Origin: Bacteroidota bacterium
GTDB lineage: Bacteria; Bacteroidota; Bacteroidia; AKYH767-A; OLB10
Assembly: GCA_016713925.1 (NCBI GenBank)
Contig: JADJOH010000002.1
Coordinates: forward strand, 558,001 to 622,000
DNA length: 64,000 nucleotides
Direction: 5' to 3'
Under the pieces are notes generated by a model that saw only the letters and a list, made by a program, of their open reading frames with translations, was not told where the DNA came from and searched no databases. Positions 1 to 10,065 of the stretch are shown here, one piece after another. Every line of letters begins with the position of its first letter. Within the stretch, counting starts at the first letter, position 1. A program made the translations under genes and the position numbers.

Positions 1-768
1 CTGATAAAACGTATCCATGGGATAGCTGTCAAAAATCTTGGTCATCTTTTGAAGGACCGCTTCAATTTCAATCTCACGAGCTTTCAGTCCATCCAGTTTA
101 TGAGGAACATTACATAAATAATAAATTCTGGCAACATTATAAAGCACATAGAGGCGATGGGAATCATACAACTCGCAAATATTGCTAAGTTCCCTTTTCA
201 TCATGATCACTTCTTCGAGATCGGACTCCTGACCATTCAACTGATAAACACCTAACTTCTTTATCATTCTGAAAAAGACACCTTCTGCCTTCGACACTGC
301 GAGAGAAAAAGCGACATGCTTGTTAAACTTGGTCTCATAAGAATCGTACTCTTCTGAATAGAGATGCAATTGAGCAAGTGTTTTATACACTAAAATCAAT
401 TCTGCATTCAGGTCATATTCTATTAGCTGTTTCTCGAGTTCACGCAATGCTCTCACCGAAAATTCGCGGTTGTTTCCAAAAAGGTGTGCCGGTACTCTGG
501 AGACCTCATCCATTAACGTTTGTATCGGATTCTGCACTTTCTTACTGAGTATAGAAGCGATTTTGGAATTCAGGCGGGACTTCAGCGTATAATAAGCGCT
601 GGGGTTCACCTGTAAGATATCCATCATCTCGCTATCTTCTACTTCGCGATTCCGTGTAGTTTCCAGCACCAGAAAAGGCTTATTCTTCTTCTTCCCTGAC
701 ACCTCCTGCAACAGTTGCTGGTATTCATCTTCGGTCAGTTTCTTAATTGTTTTACTTAAGATTTCCAT
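1..768 (-). CDS. Conserved hypothetical protein, 3' part cut by window edge
   Basis: An open frame reads leftward from ATG at 768 with no stop before base 1, giving 256 visible residues (begins MEILSKTIKKLTEDEYQQLL). No signal peptide or membrane segment is visible. The sequence is rich in Lys, Glu and Leu and looks mostly alpha-helical, with repeated helix-like stretches around residues 95-250 that could be TPR-like. I do not recognise the family and no catalytic motif is evident. It is divergent from the surface-protein genes to the right. Frame integrity over 256 codons and the cytosolic composition make it a real gene; function unknown. Confidence 0.8.
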   Translation of the reverse strand, partial: MEILSKTIKKLTEDEYQQLLQEVSGKKKNKPFLVLETTRNREVEDSEMMDILQVNPSAYYTLKSRLNSKIASILSKKVQNPIQTLMDEVSRVPAHLFGNNREFSVRALRELEKQLIEYDLNAELILVYKTLAQLHLYSEEYDSYETKFNKHVAFSLAVSKAEGVFFRMIKKLGVYQLNGQESDLEEVIMMKRELSNICELYDSHRLYVLYNVARIYYLCNVPHKLDGLKAREIEIEAVLQKMTKIFDSYPMDTFYQ

Positions 769-1083
769 GCTTGAGCTTGCTTAAATTGGATGAGTATTTT
801 ATGCCACTTGATACGCAGATCTTTCAACAAGGTTTCCGGGTCTCTCTATTCTGATTATTTCAACCGGGTAGGAACTTCTTTCCATAAACTGCGTATTCAG
901 TCCATGATCGCAAGAATATTACGAACGTCCTTTCTACTTCAATTCCCCTTCCCCGGTTACTATTTCCCTTTAAAAACGGTGAAAAAAGACCAAAACCTTA
1001 CAAATGGAAGGAATGTAACCAATACCCCCTCTACCCACGTATATAGGATCGTAAATTGACAATGACCAAAAAATAAATTGAAA
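769..1083. other. Divergent intergenic region, nothing recognised
   Basis: These 315 bases separate the leftward partial gene from the rightward FN3-like gene and must hold both promoters. I found no clear TAnnTTTG box, repeat or RNA gene. An 89-codon frame at 790-1059 has no recognisable protein character and is treated as chance. Confidence 0.5.
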
Positions 1084-1653
1084 ATGAACCACCAGGCACA
1101 CACAGAAGACTTCTACAAAACCATCCGTGAAAACAGGATGCTGATGTACTCTAAACCGAAGCGTTACTTCAATCGTGACGAACAGAAAGGATCAACGTTT
1201 AAATATCTCTTCCTGATTGAGACGATCGTATTCATTCTCCTCATGGCTGCAGCAGGCACCACCATGGCACAGGGAACTCAGGTCGCACCGGGTGCTCCGT
1301 TCACTGCGAATGAGCAGGCGGGTGTCAATATTCACAACTACAATACGGTTTACAACAGCGGTAAAGTATTCGTGAGCTGGACGTCAAAAAATGAAAGCGA
1401 AGACTGCGTATATGTTATAGAACGCTCCGGAAACGGTCAGGAATTTCAATCGGTTGGTGTAAAAGAAGGTATTGGATCGGAAATCGAACTCTACTATTCA
1501 TGGATCGACAAAACACCTCCTGCAGGATTTGCCTACTACCGTGTAAAGAAAATTACCAAGGAAGGTACACAATTATACAGCTCTGTTAGTTCTGTTATCA
1601 ACCAGTCATCGAATTTCGAAAACTACGCACAGGGCGAAGAAGAAAACAAATAA
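1084..1653 (+). CDS. Membrane-anchored or secreted FN3-like domain protein
   Basis: A protein of 189 residues from ATG 1084; a TTG six bases earlier is in frame but less likely. The N-terminus is unusual: about 40 charged residues precede a hydrophobic stretch (residues 41-58) that ends in a signal-peptidase-like TTMAQG. The C-terminal half has the pattern of FN3-like domains common in T9SS cargo: VSWTSKNES, YVIERSGNGQEF, then a FAYYRVKK strand near the end. No T9SS sorting domain is visible. The PKD giant starts 41 bases downstream on the same strand, so co-transcription is plausible. Likely a cell-envelope protein; exact role unknown. Confidence 0.7.
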   Translation: MNHQAHTEDFYKTIRENRMLMYSKPKRYFNRDEQKGSTFKYLFLIETIVFILLMAAAGTTMAQGTQVAPGAPFTANEQAGVNIHNYNTVYNSGKVFVSWTSKNESEDCVYVIERSGNGQEFQSVGVKEGIGSEIELYYSWIDKTPPAGFAYYRVKKITKEGTQLYSSVSSVINQSSNFENYAQGEEENK

Positions 1654-1694
1654 TCGACGTCCCTTTATACGTGAAGTGCACGTGTTTACGAACT

Positions 1695-4600
1695 ATGAAA
1701 ATAACGGCGAATAGGGTATTCAGAAAATATCTCAGCTTGTTGTTTCTACTTACTGCAACAACGTTACTACGGGCCCAGGTGCCCGTAGCTTCGTTTACCA
1801 GTAGCCAGGACAGCGGTTGCGCGCCCTTATTAGTGAATTTTATAAACACTTCTACCGGTGCCGTTAGTTATCAATGGAGTCTTGGTAACGGAAACAATTC
1901 GACTTTAACCAATCCCTCCACCTCTTATATTAATTCCGGTGCATATACGGTTGTCCTTATTGCCACCTCTGCCACAGGAATTAAAGACACCATTGTCTCT
2001 ACCATTACCATATTAGGCGACCCGGTTGCTGATTTCAATGCTTCTGCTTTTTCAGGTTGCGAAGATCAGAACAGCATACTCTTTACCAATATTTCTGTGG
2101 GCGCCTCTTCCTATATATGGGATTTTGGTGATGGCAGTTCATCTAATGCAACAAATCCCTCACATACTTACACTACGCCCGGTACGTACAATGTCAAGCT
2201 CATTGCATCAAATATTTTCGGGTGCCAGGACATTGCGATAAAGAACAGTTATATCACCATTCATGCGAGTCCGCTGGCTCAAATTACCATCAACCAGACT
2301 TCGGCATGTGATGTTGCGACCATCTTTCAGTTTTCCGCTTCCGCAACAAACATCTCCTCCTGGCAATGGAACTTTGGTGATGGAAACACCTCCACACAGC
2401 AAAATCCTTCGCATCAATATGCCGGTGCAGGAAACTATCCGGTCACTTTAATTGTCACTTCTCCAAATGGATGTATAGACACCGCCACTTCTGCCAATAA
2501 CATCACCATTGGAAATAGTTTAGTCCCTTCTTTTACGATGAATGATAGTGCAGGATGTGGTCCGCTCACAATTCAGTTTGACTGTACTGTACCCAATGCC
2601 ACCACCTGGAGCTGGGATCTGGGCGATGGCACCACTTCTACTCTGGACAATCCTGTACATACTTATACCAATCCCGGTTCATATACGATTACACTCACCG
2701 TTACCACCCAGAGCGGTTGCAATGGTTCCGTTACACTTCCTAATCTGGTTGTAGTAGATGCGCTACCGGTAGCTAATTTCACTGTGCTGCAGGATAGTGG
2801 TTGTGTTCCTTTCATCGCGCAGTTTATTAATTTGAGTACAGGAGCGACTTCCTATTTGTGGAAATTCGGAAACAGCGATTCCTCATATCTGACCAATCCA
2901 ACGACGCTTTATACACAGGGTGGCTACTTCAGTGTGACCTTAACTGCGATCTCTCCTAATGGTTGTCAAACTTCAATTACAAGACCGCAACTCATAAAAT
3001 CCTTTGCCCCCAGAGCCTACTTTACCGGAACGCCACTGGTAGGTTGTCCGGGCATGACAGTTCAGTTTACACATACCGGCAATGCCGTTAATGTCAATAA
3101 TTACCTATGGAATTTTGGAGATGGCACTACTTCCAATCTTGCCAACCCCAGTCATACATACGCTGCGATTGGAAATTATACGGTATATCTGATCGTCACC
3201 AATTCATTCGGTTGTAAAGACACGGTGTATAAAGCAAATTATGTGACCGTCATCAGCGGACAAGTGGCTTACACAGTCCCCGATACATTCCTTGTTTGTC
3301 AGGATAATCCGATAGCGTTTTCAGATCCTACTACAGGCAGTAACACCTGGAACTGGAATTTCGGGAATGGATCCGGCTCCACTTCTCAATCCCCAAGTGC
3401 CTTGTATCCGACACCGGGTATCTATACGGTTACATTACAAACGTCGATGCCGGGAGGATGTACTCAAACCTTCAATCCCTATGCAATTGTAAAAGCCATT
3501 CCCTACGATCCGCAGCCGATAGAGTTTAATTTTATCAATCCCTGTAAACCTTATACCATTAGTTTCTCCACCCAAACGCCCGATATCACCACTTTCAGTT
3601 GGGATTTCGGTGACGGTACTACTTCAACGTTAGCCAATCCGACACATACTTATCAGCAGGCGGGCACTTATACCATTGTCTTAAACATGAGCATTGGTGA
3701 AGGCTGTCTTGCCACCATCACCACTACCATCACACTCGGACATTCGAATCCTATGCTCTCCGGAAGTCAGGATATTTGCTTAGGAAGTCCGGTGCAATTC
3801 AGTTTAACCGATTCACTCGCCTTTACCAATGCGTTATGGAATTTTGGAGATGGAAATACGTCGGCACAATTGCAACCCGCCTACACCTATACCACTGCGG
3901 GCAGCTATAATGTCGAACTCATCACCACCGATACGCTGGGTTGCAAAGACACTTTTAATCTGGCAATACCGGTTGTAGTGAACAATCCCATTCCGGCATT
4001 CACTTCTAACACTATTTCCTGTGTCAATGCAGCGGTGACCTTTCAAAACAATTCGCAAAACGCCTCTTCCTATAGTTGGGACTTTGGAGATGGAAACACA
4101 TCCAATGATCTGAATCCTACGCATACCTTCGCGCAGGCTGGCGTATATACTATAACGTTAACGGCTATAGAAAATACCTGTTCTGTTACACATACAGCTG
4201 TGGGCTATCTGAATGTGATACAGGCGCAAAGTTTATTCACCTATACCACCAACGGACAATGTATGCCGGTCACGGTAAGCTTTACAGATCAAAGTAACAA
4301 TGCCGTGCAATGGCTTTGGTATTTTGGAAATGGCGACAGTTCGGTACAGCAAAATCCGGTATACACCTATTATAGTGATCCGACCGATTCCATTCAACTC
4401 ATCATAACTGATAACAATGGGTGCATGGATACTTCCTATCAGGTTCCATTCCCCTATTATGCGGCCGGTGCGCTGGTTGATGATTCAACAGGATGTATTC
4501 CACATGCTGTACAGTTCAGTGATCTTTCCAACGGAGCCATCGCCTGGACCTGGAACTTTGGCGACAACAGCACATCAACGTTGCAACATCCCACACATAC

Positions 4601-7211
4601 TTACACCGGCAATGGCTATTTTGATGTCATGCTGATTGCAGAATTCCCGGGTGGATGCCTGGATACCATTCTTTATCCTGACATGGTACATATTTCATCA
4701 CCGGTTGTTGATTTTTATTCCCCTTCTCTCGCAGGATGTTCGCCGACACAAATCAGTTTCGTCAATACCACTTCCGATGCCACACAATTCAGCTGGTCGT
4801 TTGGAGACGGAGGGATTTCTTCCAATATCAATCCGCAACATATCTACTATATTCCGGGCACCTACACCATCACACTCATTGCTATCAACAGTTATGGGTG
4901 CAGTGATACGATGATACGCCAGGATTATATTTCCATTCCGGGAACTTATACTAATTTCGGCATATCCACACTTTCCGGATGCCAGGGACAAGGTGTTCAG
5001 TTTACGGATTCGTCCATTAATGCCAGTCAATGGAGTTGGGATTTCGGAGACGGAACGATTGATACGCTTTGCCATCCTGCACATATCTACCAGGATACAG
5101 GATCGTACACCATCACTTTAATAACGATTGACTCGATAGGTTGTACTTCATCCTATAGTTATCCATTGCCATTAATCATCCATCCTAAACCTGTTGCTGC
5201 GGCATCTGTCACAGATAGTTCGGGCTGCTCTACATTTACTACATCCTTCATCAATCTTTCGCAGGGCGCGATTACTTATCTCTGGGATTTAGGAGATGGA
5301 GATACGAGTCAGTTAGATGATCCCACACATACCTATATTCAGGGAGGAATGTATTATCCGGAACTCATTGCCACCACTTCATTCGGTTGTAAGGACACCT
5401 TCCAATTCAGCACGGGAATTGATGTTTGGCAAACCCCTGTTGCTGGTATTTCTGCGAGTGATACCGTAGGATGTGAACCGGCGCAATTGACGTTTTCCAG
5501 TAACTCATCCCTCACACAAAATCCGAATTACAATTGGACGACGAATAACGGTTTAAGCAGTACAGATTCTGTTTTTCAACCGTTGTTGGTGAATGATTCC
5601 ATCTATACCATCACCCTTATCATCACCAATAGCAACGGATGTTCGGATACCGCGCAACAACAGGTATTGATCCATCCTTCACCTGCTGCTTCTGCTACTG
5701 TGAATACCAATTCGGGTTGTAATCCGTTAAGCACTCAATTCACGAATACATCGGGAGGTGCTATCTCTTACACCTGGTATTTTGGAAACGGTGATTCTTC
5801 CACGACTACTGATCCTTCGTATACCTACTCTATTCCCGGTCAATATACACCCGTTCTCATCGCCACCAATAATTTTGGCTGCAGTGATACCTTTACTTTC
5901 CAACCCGGCATTGAATCATTACTAACACCTGTAGCTGCATTCTCAGTGGATACAACGGCTGTCTGCTTTGGCGATGTACTTCAATTCAACGATCAATCCA
6001 ACGACACCATTGCTCCGACTTATCAATGGGATTTTGGTTTCACGACCAGTACATTAATGAATCCTGTGATTACCGGTAACAGTTCCGGAATCTTTGATGT
6101 CACCTTAATTGTAACCAACAACAATGGCTGTTCCGACACCAGCACTCAATTGCAGTATTTCCAGGTTTACGATACATTGCCGCCGGCTGTAAGTCCTATT
6201 GCTTCGGCCAGTGTACTCAACGATCAGCAGGTTGAAATTACATGGTTCAACACATGGCAAAATGATGTCGCCGCTTATCGTTTATACCGGTACAATACTG
6301 CAGGAAATGCCTGGGATCTCATCTACACGGACAATAACCCTGTACTCGCTACGACAGCATTAACGAGTGCATATACCGACAATGGCTTAAACACAAAAAA
6401 CAATACCTATACCTATAAGGTACAAACTATTGATCATTGCGGCTATGAGTTACCGTTAGACAGCAGCACCTCGCATACCACCATCAACATCAGCGCACAA
6501 AGCACCGGACTTATCATTCAGGTCAGCTGGACGGCTTATCAGGGATGCACCTTCAACGAATACAAACTTTACCGTACAGAGCGCCCATCGGGTAGTCCAC
6601 AACTTATCGCCAGCCTTCCATCCACGACACTACAATACACCGACACCACTTTACTTTGTCCTTTCGAATACGAATACCGTGTGGAAGCGGTTGACTTATG
6701 CGGACAACCCTTCAGAGCATGGAGTGATACCGCAGCGGCATGGCCGGAAAATATTTTCGAAAATCAGCAATCGTTAATTGTCCGCTCCACTGTAGTGAAC
6801 AACCAATACATACTCACCGAATGGAATGCCCCATTCATTCATCCGGAGCGCGTCCTTGAATACCGGATTTTCCGTAGCATTGACAACATCAACTTCAGTC
6901 AGATCGCGACAGAACCGGCTGCGGTCAACAGCTATACCGATATGACTGCGGAAGTGCAAACAAATTCCTACACTTATAAAGTAGTAGTGGTAAACGATTG
7001 TCAGATTCCGGGCTTGGAAAGCAATATCGGAAAAAGCATTTTACTCGAAGGATATTGGAAAGACCATCGCACCTATTTGAACTGGTCACCCTATGAAGAT
7101 TGGGCGACAGGTGTAGATAATTATGTCATTGAATTTTTAAGTCCGCAAGGCACCTGGGTTCCGGTAAAAACGGTTACGGGGACGAGTATCTCGACGGAGT
7201 TGGATGATTGA
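1695..7211 (+). CDS. Giant PKD-repeat surface protein, C-terminus probably truncated
   Basis: About 1838 residues from ATG 1695 (a GTG 24 bases upstream is in frame but would precede the signal peptide). A signal peptide ends near LLRAQ. About 18 PKD-like repeats of 85-95 residues follow, each with a W-x-F-G-D/N-G core (for example WDFGDG, WNFGDG) and a TYxxxGxYxVxL strand. After residue ~1500 come four FN3-like domains. Such proteins in Bacteroidota are exported by the T9SS and normally end in a sorting domain. Here the frame stops inside the fourth FN3-like domain, and the TGA lies within an inverted repeat that starts at 7207. The protein as written lacks a sorting domain. Adhesin or matrix function is inferred from the family. 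Confidence 0.85.
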   Translation: MKITANRVFRKYLSLLFLLTATTLLRAQVPVASFTSSQDSGCAPLLVNFINTSTGAVSYQWSLGNGNNSTLTNPSTSYINSGAYTVVLIATSATGIKDTIVSTITILGDPVADFNASAFSGCEDQNSILFTNISVGASSYIWDFGDGSSSNATNPSHTYTTPGTYNVKLIASNIFGCQDIAIKNSYITIHASPLAQITINQTSACDVATIFQFSASATNISSWQWNFGDGNTSTQQNPSHQYAGAGNYPVTLIVTSPNGCIDTATSANNITIGNSLVPSFTMNDSAGCGPLTIQFDCTVPNATTWSWDLGDGTTSTLDNPVHTYTNPGSYTITLTVTTQSGCNGSVTLPNLVVVDALPVANFTVLQDSGCVPFIAQFINLSTGATSYLWKFGNSDSSYLTNPTTLYTQGGYFSVTLTAISPNGCQTSITRPQLIKSFAPRAYFTGTPLVGCPGMTVQFTHTGNAVNVNNYLWNFGDGTTSNLANPSHTYAAIGNYTVYLIVTNSFGCKDTVYKANYVTVISGQVAYTVPDTFLVCQDNPIAFSDPTTGSNTWNWNFGNGSGSTSQSPSALYPTPGIYTVTLQTSMPGGCTQTFNPYAIVKAIPYDPQPIEFNFINPCKPYTISFSTQTPDITTFSWDFGDGTTSTLANPTHTYQQAGTYTIVLNMSIGEGCLATITTTITLGHSNPMLSGSQDICLGSPVQFSLTDSLAFTNALWNFGDGNTSAQLQPAYTYTTAGSYNVELITTDTLGCKDTFNLAIPVVVNNPIPAFTSNTISCVNAAVTFQNNSQNASSYSWDFGDGNTSNDLNPTHTFAQAGVYTITLTAIENTCSVTHTAVGYLNVIQAQSLFTYTTNGQCMPVTVSFTDQSNNAVQWLWYFGNGDSSVQQNPVYTYYSDPTDSIQLIITDNNGCMDTSYQVPFPYYAAGALVDDSTGCIPHAVQFSDLSNGAIAWTWNFGDNSTSTLQHPTHTYTGNGYFDVMLIAEFPGGCLDTILYPDMVHISSPVVDFYSPSLAGCSPTQISFVNTTSDATQFSWSFGDGGISSNINPQHIYYIPGTYTITLIAINSYGCSDTMIRQDYISIPGTYTNFGISTLSGCQGQGVQFTDSSINASQWSWDFGDGTIDTLCHPAHIYQDTGSYTITLITIDSIGCTSSYSYPLPLIIHPKPVAAASVTDSSGCSTFTTSFINLSQGAITYLWDLGDGDTSQLDDPTHTYIQGGMYYPELIATTSFGCKDTFQFSTGIDVWQTPVAGISASDTVGCEPAQLTFSSNSSLTQNPNYNWTTNNGLSSTDSVFQPLLVNDSIYTITLIITNSNGCSDTAQQQVLIHPSPAASATVNTNSGCNPLSTQFTNTSGGAISYTWYFGNGDSSTTTDPSYTYSIPGQYTPVLIATNNFGCSDTFTFQPGIESLLTPVAAFSVDTTAVCFGDVLQFNDQSNDTIAPTYQWDFGFTTSTLMNPVITGNSSGIFDVTLIVTNNNGCSDTSTQLQYFQVYDTLPPAVSPIASASVLNDQQVEITWFNTWQNDVAAYRLYRYNTAGNAWDLIYTDNNPVLATTALTSAYTDNGLNTKNNTYTYKVQTIDHCGYELPLDSSTSHTTINISAQSTGLIIQVSWTAYQGCTFNEYKLYRTERPSGSPQLIASLPSTTLQYTDTTLLCPFEYEYRVEAVDLCGQPFRAWSDTAAAWPENIFENQQSLIVRSTVVNNQYILTEWNAPFIHPERVLEYRIFRSIDNINFSQIATEPAAVNSYTDMTAEVQTNSYTYKVVVVNDCQIPGLESNIGKSILLEGYWKDHRTYLNWSPYEDWATGVDNYVIEFLSPQGTWVPVKTVTGTSISTELDD

Positions 7212-7290
7212 CAACGGTGAGGACGGTATGTAGTGACAGGTCGCGACCTGTCACCAGCAAGATGACCTGTCACTACCTACCGTTGTCAAT
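7207..7290. repeat. Inverted-repeat element with GACAGGTCGCGACCTGTC palindrome
   Basis: Outer arms ATTGACAACGGT (7207-7218) and ACCGTTGTCAAT (7279-7290) are exact inverted repeats. Inside lies a perfect 22-bp palindrome at 7233-7254 centred on TCGCGA, plus an extra half copy GACCTGTCACTAC at 7264-7276 that pairs with 7230-7242. The left arm supplies the stop codon of the PKD gene. Three further copies of the core palindrome lie between 9859 and 10030. Confidence 0.85.
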
Positions 7291-7334
7291 GTCCGAATGT
7301 AGCCGCGTTACATGTAACGCGGCTACATTCGGAC
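7291..7334. repeat. Perfect 44-bp palindrome
   Basis: Begins GTCCGAATGTAGCCGCG and is its own exact reverse complement about the centre between 7312 and 7313. A second copy with one mismatch lies at 9894-9937; in both places it follows the TCGCGA palindrome. It sits between convergent genes and could act as a bidirectional transcription block, but no T-run adjoins it. Confidence 0.9.
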
Positions 7335-7392
7335 ATCGTTACATATGGCGTGATTAAAATCGGACGCGGCAACAATCTGACAAAATTATTGT

Positions 7393-8926
7393 TCACCATT
7401 TCACGAATCTCCCCGTTAACACTTCCTTCTCGGTACTTAACCTAACAATGTACACACCATCAGGTTGAGACGAAAATGAACTGCTGTTGCTAAAATAACT
7501 TCCATCTGTTTTGGAAGAAATTCGATCAATTATCTGCCCATTTATATTAAAAAACTCTAATGTTGCATTTCTTCCTTTTAACTCTTCAGCATTGACAAAA
7601 ATTGTTTGCCAGGATTTATCAAAATATAGTTTCAACTCCTTGTTCTTAGGAAATAAGTACTCTAAGCCAACGGAAAGAGTATCACATGGTGATCCTACCC
7701 AAGCCCCTAATTCATAATTGTGATTATTCGGAAGGCCTACATAAGCTTTGTGACCTCCTAAGTAAAAACTGAATAAAGTAAAATCGCAAGCTGGAAATAC
7801 ACTATCAGGAGAATTTATAACTGATAAATTTGAATTAGTTATATTAACCGTAGATGCACAAAATAAATAAAAACTACAAGCATCCGGACCAGCCCAAAAG
7901 TACTTAAATATATTTTCCATCAGGCCCTAACTCTAAAAGGCCGGGAATATCCGGATCGTAAAAAGTCCTTAAAGTTTCTGCACTAGCAATAAAATTGGAG
8001 CTATTCAGGTCAAATTGTATTAAATATCCCTTGTTTCCTCCAACCCCTTGATAAATTGAAGAGACATACAATTTACTTTCATCAGGTGATACTTCAAAAC
8101 CCCAAAGACCGCTATAACCGGATGTTGTTAACGAATAAACAATCTTATTAGATAGAATACCAGAGCATCTGTCAAAGTCGTATCTTTCAATGATACCATT
8201 TGAAGAAACATTATATAAATGGTCACCAGCCAAATTAAATTTTAGCCTATAAGTACTCTGCAATGCTATACTTGCACCAATATATTGAGTAGGACTTATG
8301 GTAACACCAGATGGACTAATCAAGTATGCAGTAATATCATTAGTAGGAACAGTCTTCCAGCTTCTTGCTAAAACCCACCAATCCCTTCCGTTTCCATGCC
8401 TTACTGCTGTTATCCCATCTGTAATAGTATCATTTCGGAGTTGAACATTTTTTTGTACAACTTTTCCTAAACCACCATTAAAAGATAAGTCAACGATTGA
8501 ATAATATAATCCTACAACTGGTTGAGTATTACCAGCACAAAAAATATAAAAACGATTAATATCCCCTGGGTCCGGAACAATAACCATTTCCTGATACCAT
8601 AATGCCCCAACAAGTGAATCACCACTTTCCATTACAATATGGTTTTTGTTGACTACCGTTCCATCTGTAAAAATATTATTTATTGCTAACCATTGTGCCC
8701 AATTGGGAGAACCACAATAAAATAATAAATCACCAGCACTGTCACAAATACTCGCACAAGTCCCACGTACTCTTAAAATGCTACTAGCGGGTTGAGGACT
8801 ATTCAAATTAGTAAAATCTATTGCTGCGCTATCTCCAAAAGCCCAATAACGATCGGTAAACTGAGCATGAACATCGGAAGAAAACAACCGGATGAAAAAG
8901 AACAGAAGAAAGATTTTATGGAACAT
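7393..8926 (-). pseudogene. Frameshifted T9SS-exported beta-propeller-like protein
   Basis: Two adjoining frames make one protein. The upstream part (8926 to 7904) has a signal peptide (MFHKIFLLFFFIRLF..HAQ) and a propeller-like repeat region ending LLELGPDGKYI. The downstream part (from 7920 to 7393, another frame) continues with ACSFYLFCASTVNIT, a YVGLPNNHNYELG segment and a typical T9SS type A sorting domain (FFNINGQIID...GVYIVRLSTEKEVLTGRFVKW). The break lies in GGAAAATATATTTAAG (about 7904-7920): one base too many or one TA too few. The family (secreted propellers with conserved LGPDGK and GLPNNPNY motifs) makes a single ancestral gene nearly certain. Start taken at 8926 because the signal peptide begins there. 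Sequencing error cannot be excluded. Confidence 0.8.
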
Positions 8927-9108
8927 GAAACGATGCAGAATTATTGGCAGGAATAAAGATAAGGGTAATTCTCTTTCTGAAACAGGCAATTGAGATCCGT
9001 CTACTATTTTGATTAAATATATCTTTTTGAAAGGATTAACTATCCAAACAGTTATAAGTGTTCAGCATAAATGAAGCAAAATTGTGCTTAATAGAGTGGA
9101 AAATTCAT

Positions 9109-9116
9109 TAAATTTG
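9109..9116 (+). promoter_or_regulatory. Bacteroidota -7 box for the zeta-like kinase
   Basis: TAAATTTG matches TAnnTTTG and ends 5 bases before the ATG at 9122, so the transcript is probably leaderless or nearly so. Confidence 0.55.
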
Positions 9117-9121
9117 CAGGA

Positions 9122-9709
9122 ATGGTAGATAAAAATCTATATATAATTGCAGGATGTAACGGATCTGGTAAAACCACAGCTTCCTTTACTATTTTACCGG
9201 AAATGATCAATTGTAAAGAATTTGTAAATGCCGATGAAATTGCCAAAGGGATTTCACCATTCCAGCCGGAAAAAATTGCTTTTGAAGCCGGTCGTTTAAT
9301 GTTAAACCGAATAAATGAATTACTGTATTTAAACGAAAGCTTTGCTTTTGAGACAACTTTATCAACCAAGAGCTATAGAAGTAAAATACTTGAAGCAAAA
9401 GAAAATAATTATTCCATAACTTTAATTTTCTTTTGGCTACAAAATGCAGAATTAGCAAAGGAACGTGTTAGGACACGAGTCTTGGAGGGTGGACACGACA
9501 TCCCGACGGATGTAATTGAAAGAAGATATTTAAGAGGAATTATAAATTTATTTGATATATATTTACCAATAACGGATGGAGCTTTAATTTTTGACAATTC
9601 ACAAGGAAACGATTGCAGAAAAAACCATTCAAGGGAATTAAATATTATTAACACTACAAAGTTTGATCAAATTAAAAAATGCTATGATAACTGTAGAAGA
9701 ACAAAATGA
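9122..9709 (+). CDS. Zeta-toxin-like P-loop kinase
   Basis: 195 residues. A Walker A motif GCNGSGKT lies at residues 11-18, followed by the NADEIAKG and FAFETTLST segments seen in zeta-toxin and related AAA_33 kinases. The family phosphorylates small molecules, in characterised zeta toxins the UDP-N-acetylglucosamine used for wall synthesis. The C-terminal FDNSQG is also typical. No epsilon antitoxin precedes it; instead a 52-codon ORF overlaps its end in another frame. Palindromic repeats lie downstream and it is divergent from the T9SS propeller gene. Composition is AT-rich relative to neighbours, compatible with an acquired module. Toxin activity is inference. Confidence 0.8.
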   Translation: MVDKNLYIIAGCNGSGKTTASFTILPEMINCKEFVNADEIAKGISPFQPEKIAFEAGRLMLNRINELLYLNESFAFETTLSTKSYRSKILEAKENNYSITLIFFWLQNAELAKERVRTRVLEGGHDIPTDVIERRYLRGIINLFDIYLPITDGALIFDNSQGNDCRKNHSRELNIINTTKFDQIKKCYDNCRRTK

Positions 9710-9842
9710 ACTCCGGGACAAAATTTTGAAGGGGCTTGAAATATCGTATGAAAAATTGATTGCCTACAAAAAATATAAAAACTCTGTACTGGTTGTGATG
9801 AGAGACAACAAAATAGTAAAGATTAAACCGGAAGATTTATAG
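9684..9842 (+). CDS. Small ORF overlapping the zeta-like kinase
   Basis: 52 residues (starts MITVEEQNELRDKI, ends KIVKIKPEDL), overlapping the kinase by 26 bases in another frame. The first half is helical and charged. The second half has the pattern SVLVVMRDNKIVKIKP, a two-strand hairpin-like motif. The tight overlap implies translational coupling and a shared operon. It could be a partner or antitoxin for the kinase; no function can be proven from sequence. Confidence 0.6.
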   Translation: MITVEEQNELRDKILKGLEISYEKLIAYKKYKNSVLVVMRDNKIVKIKPEDL

Positions 9843-9858
9843 AGTGGTTGGATATTCC

Positions 9859-10030
9859 GTAATGACAGGTCGCGACCTGTCATTACTGTCATCGTCCGAA
9901 TGTAGCCGCATTACATGTAACGCGGCTACATTCGGACAAATAGAGAAGGTTACCAATTTACGATTTTACGCGGGACAGGTCGCGACCTGTCACTACATTT
10001 ATTTGCCGGTGACAGGTCGCGACCTGTCAC
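9859..10030. repeat. Cluster of palindromes (second locus)
   Basis: Contains a perfect 28-bp palindrome at 9859-9886, the 44-bp palindrome with one mismatch at 9894-9937, an 18-bp core GACAGGTCGCGACCTGTC at 9974-9991, and a 22-bp palindrome at 10009-10030. Order and sequence match the locus at 7233-7334. The frame read across it (9844-10068) is only translated repeat. Confidence 0.9.
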
Positions 10031-10065
10031 TACGGGTTCATCCATTTCATATTCACCGTTTGTTG

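Noticed and set aside
790..1059. 89-codon plus-strand ORF
   Set aside because: No signal, motif or coding character; lies in the divergent promoter region.
4698..5084. 128-codon minus-strand ORF
   Set aside because: Antisense shadow of PKD repeats; no independent features.
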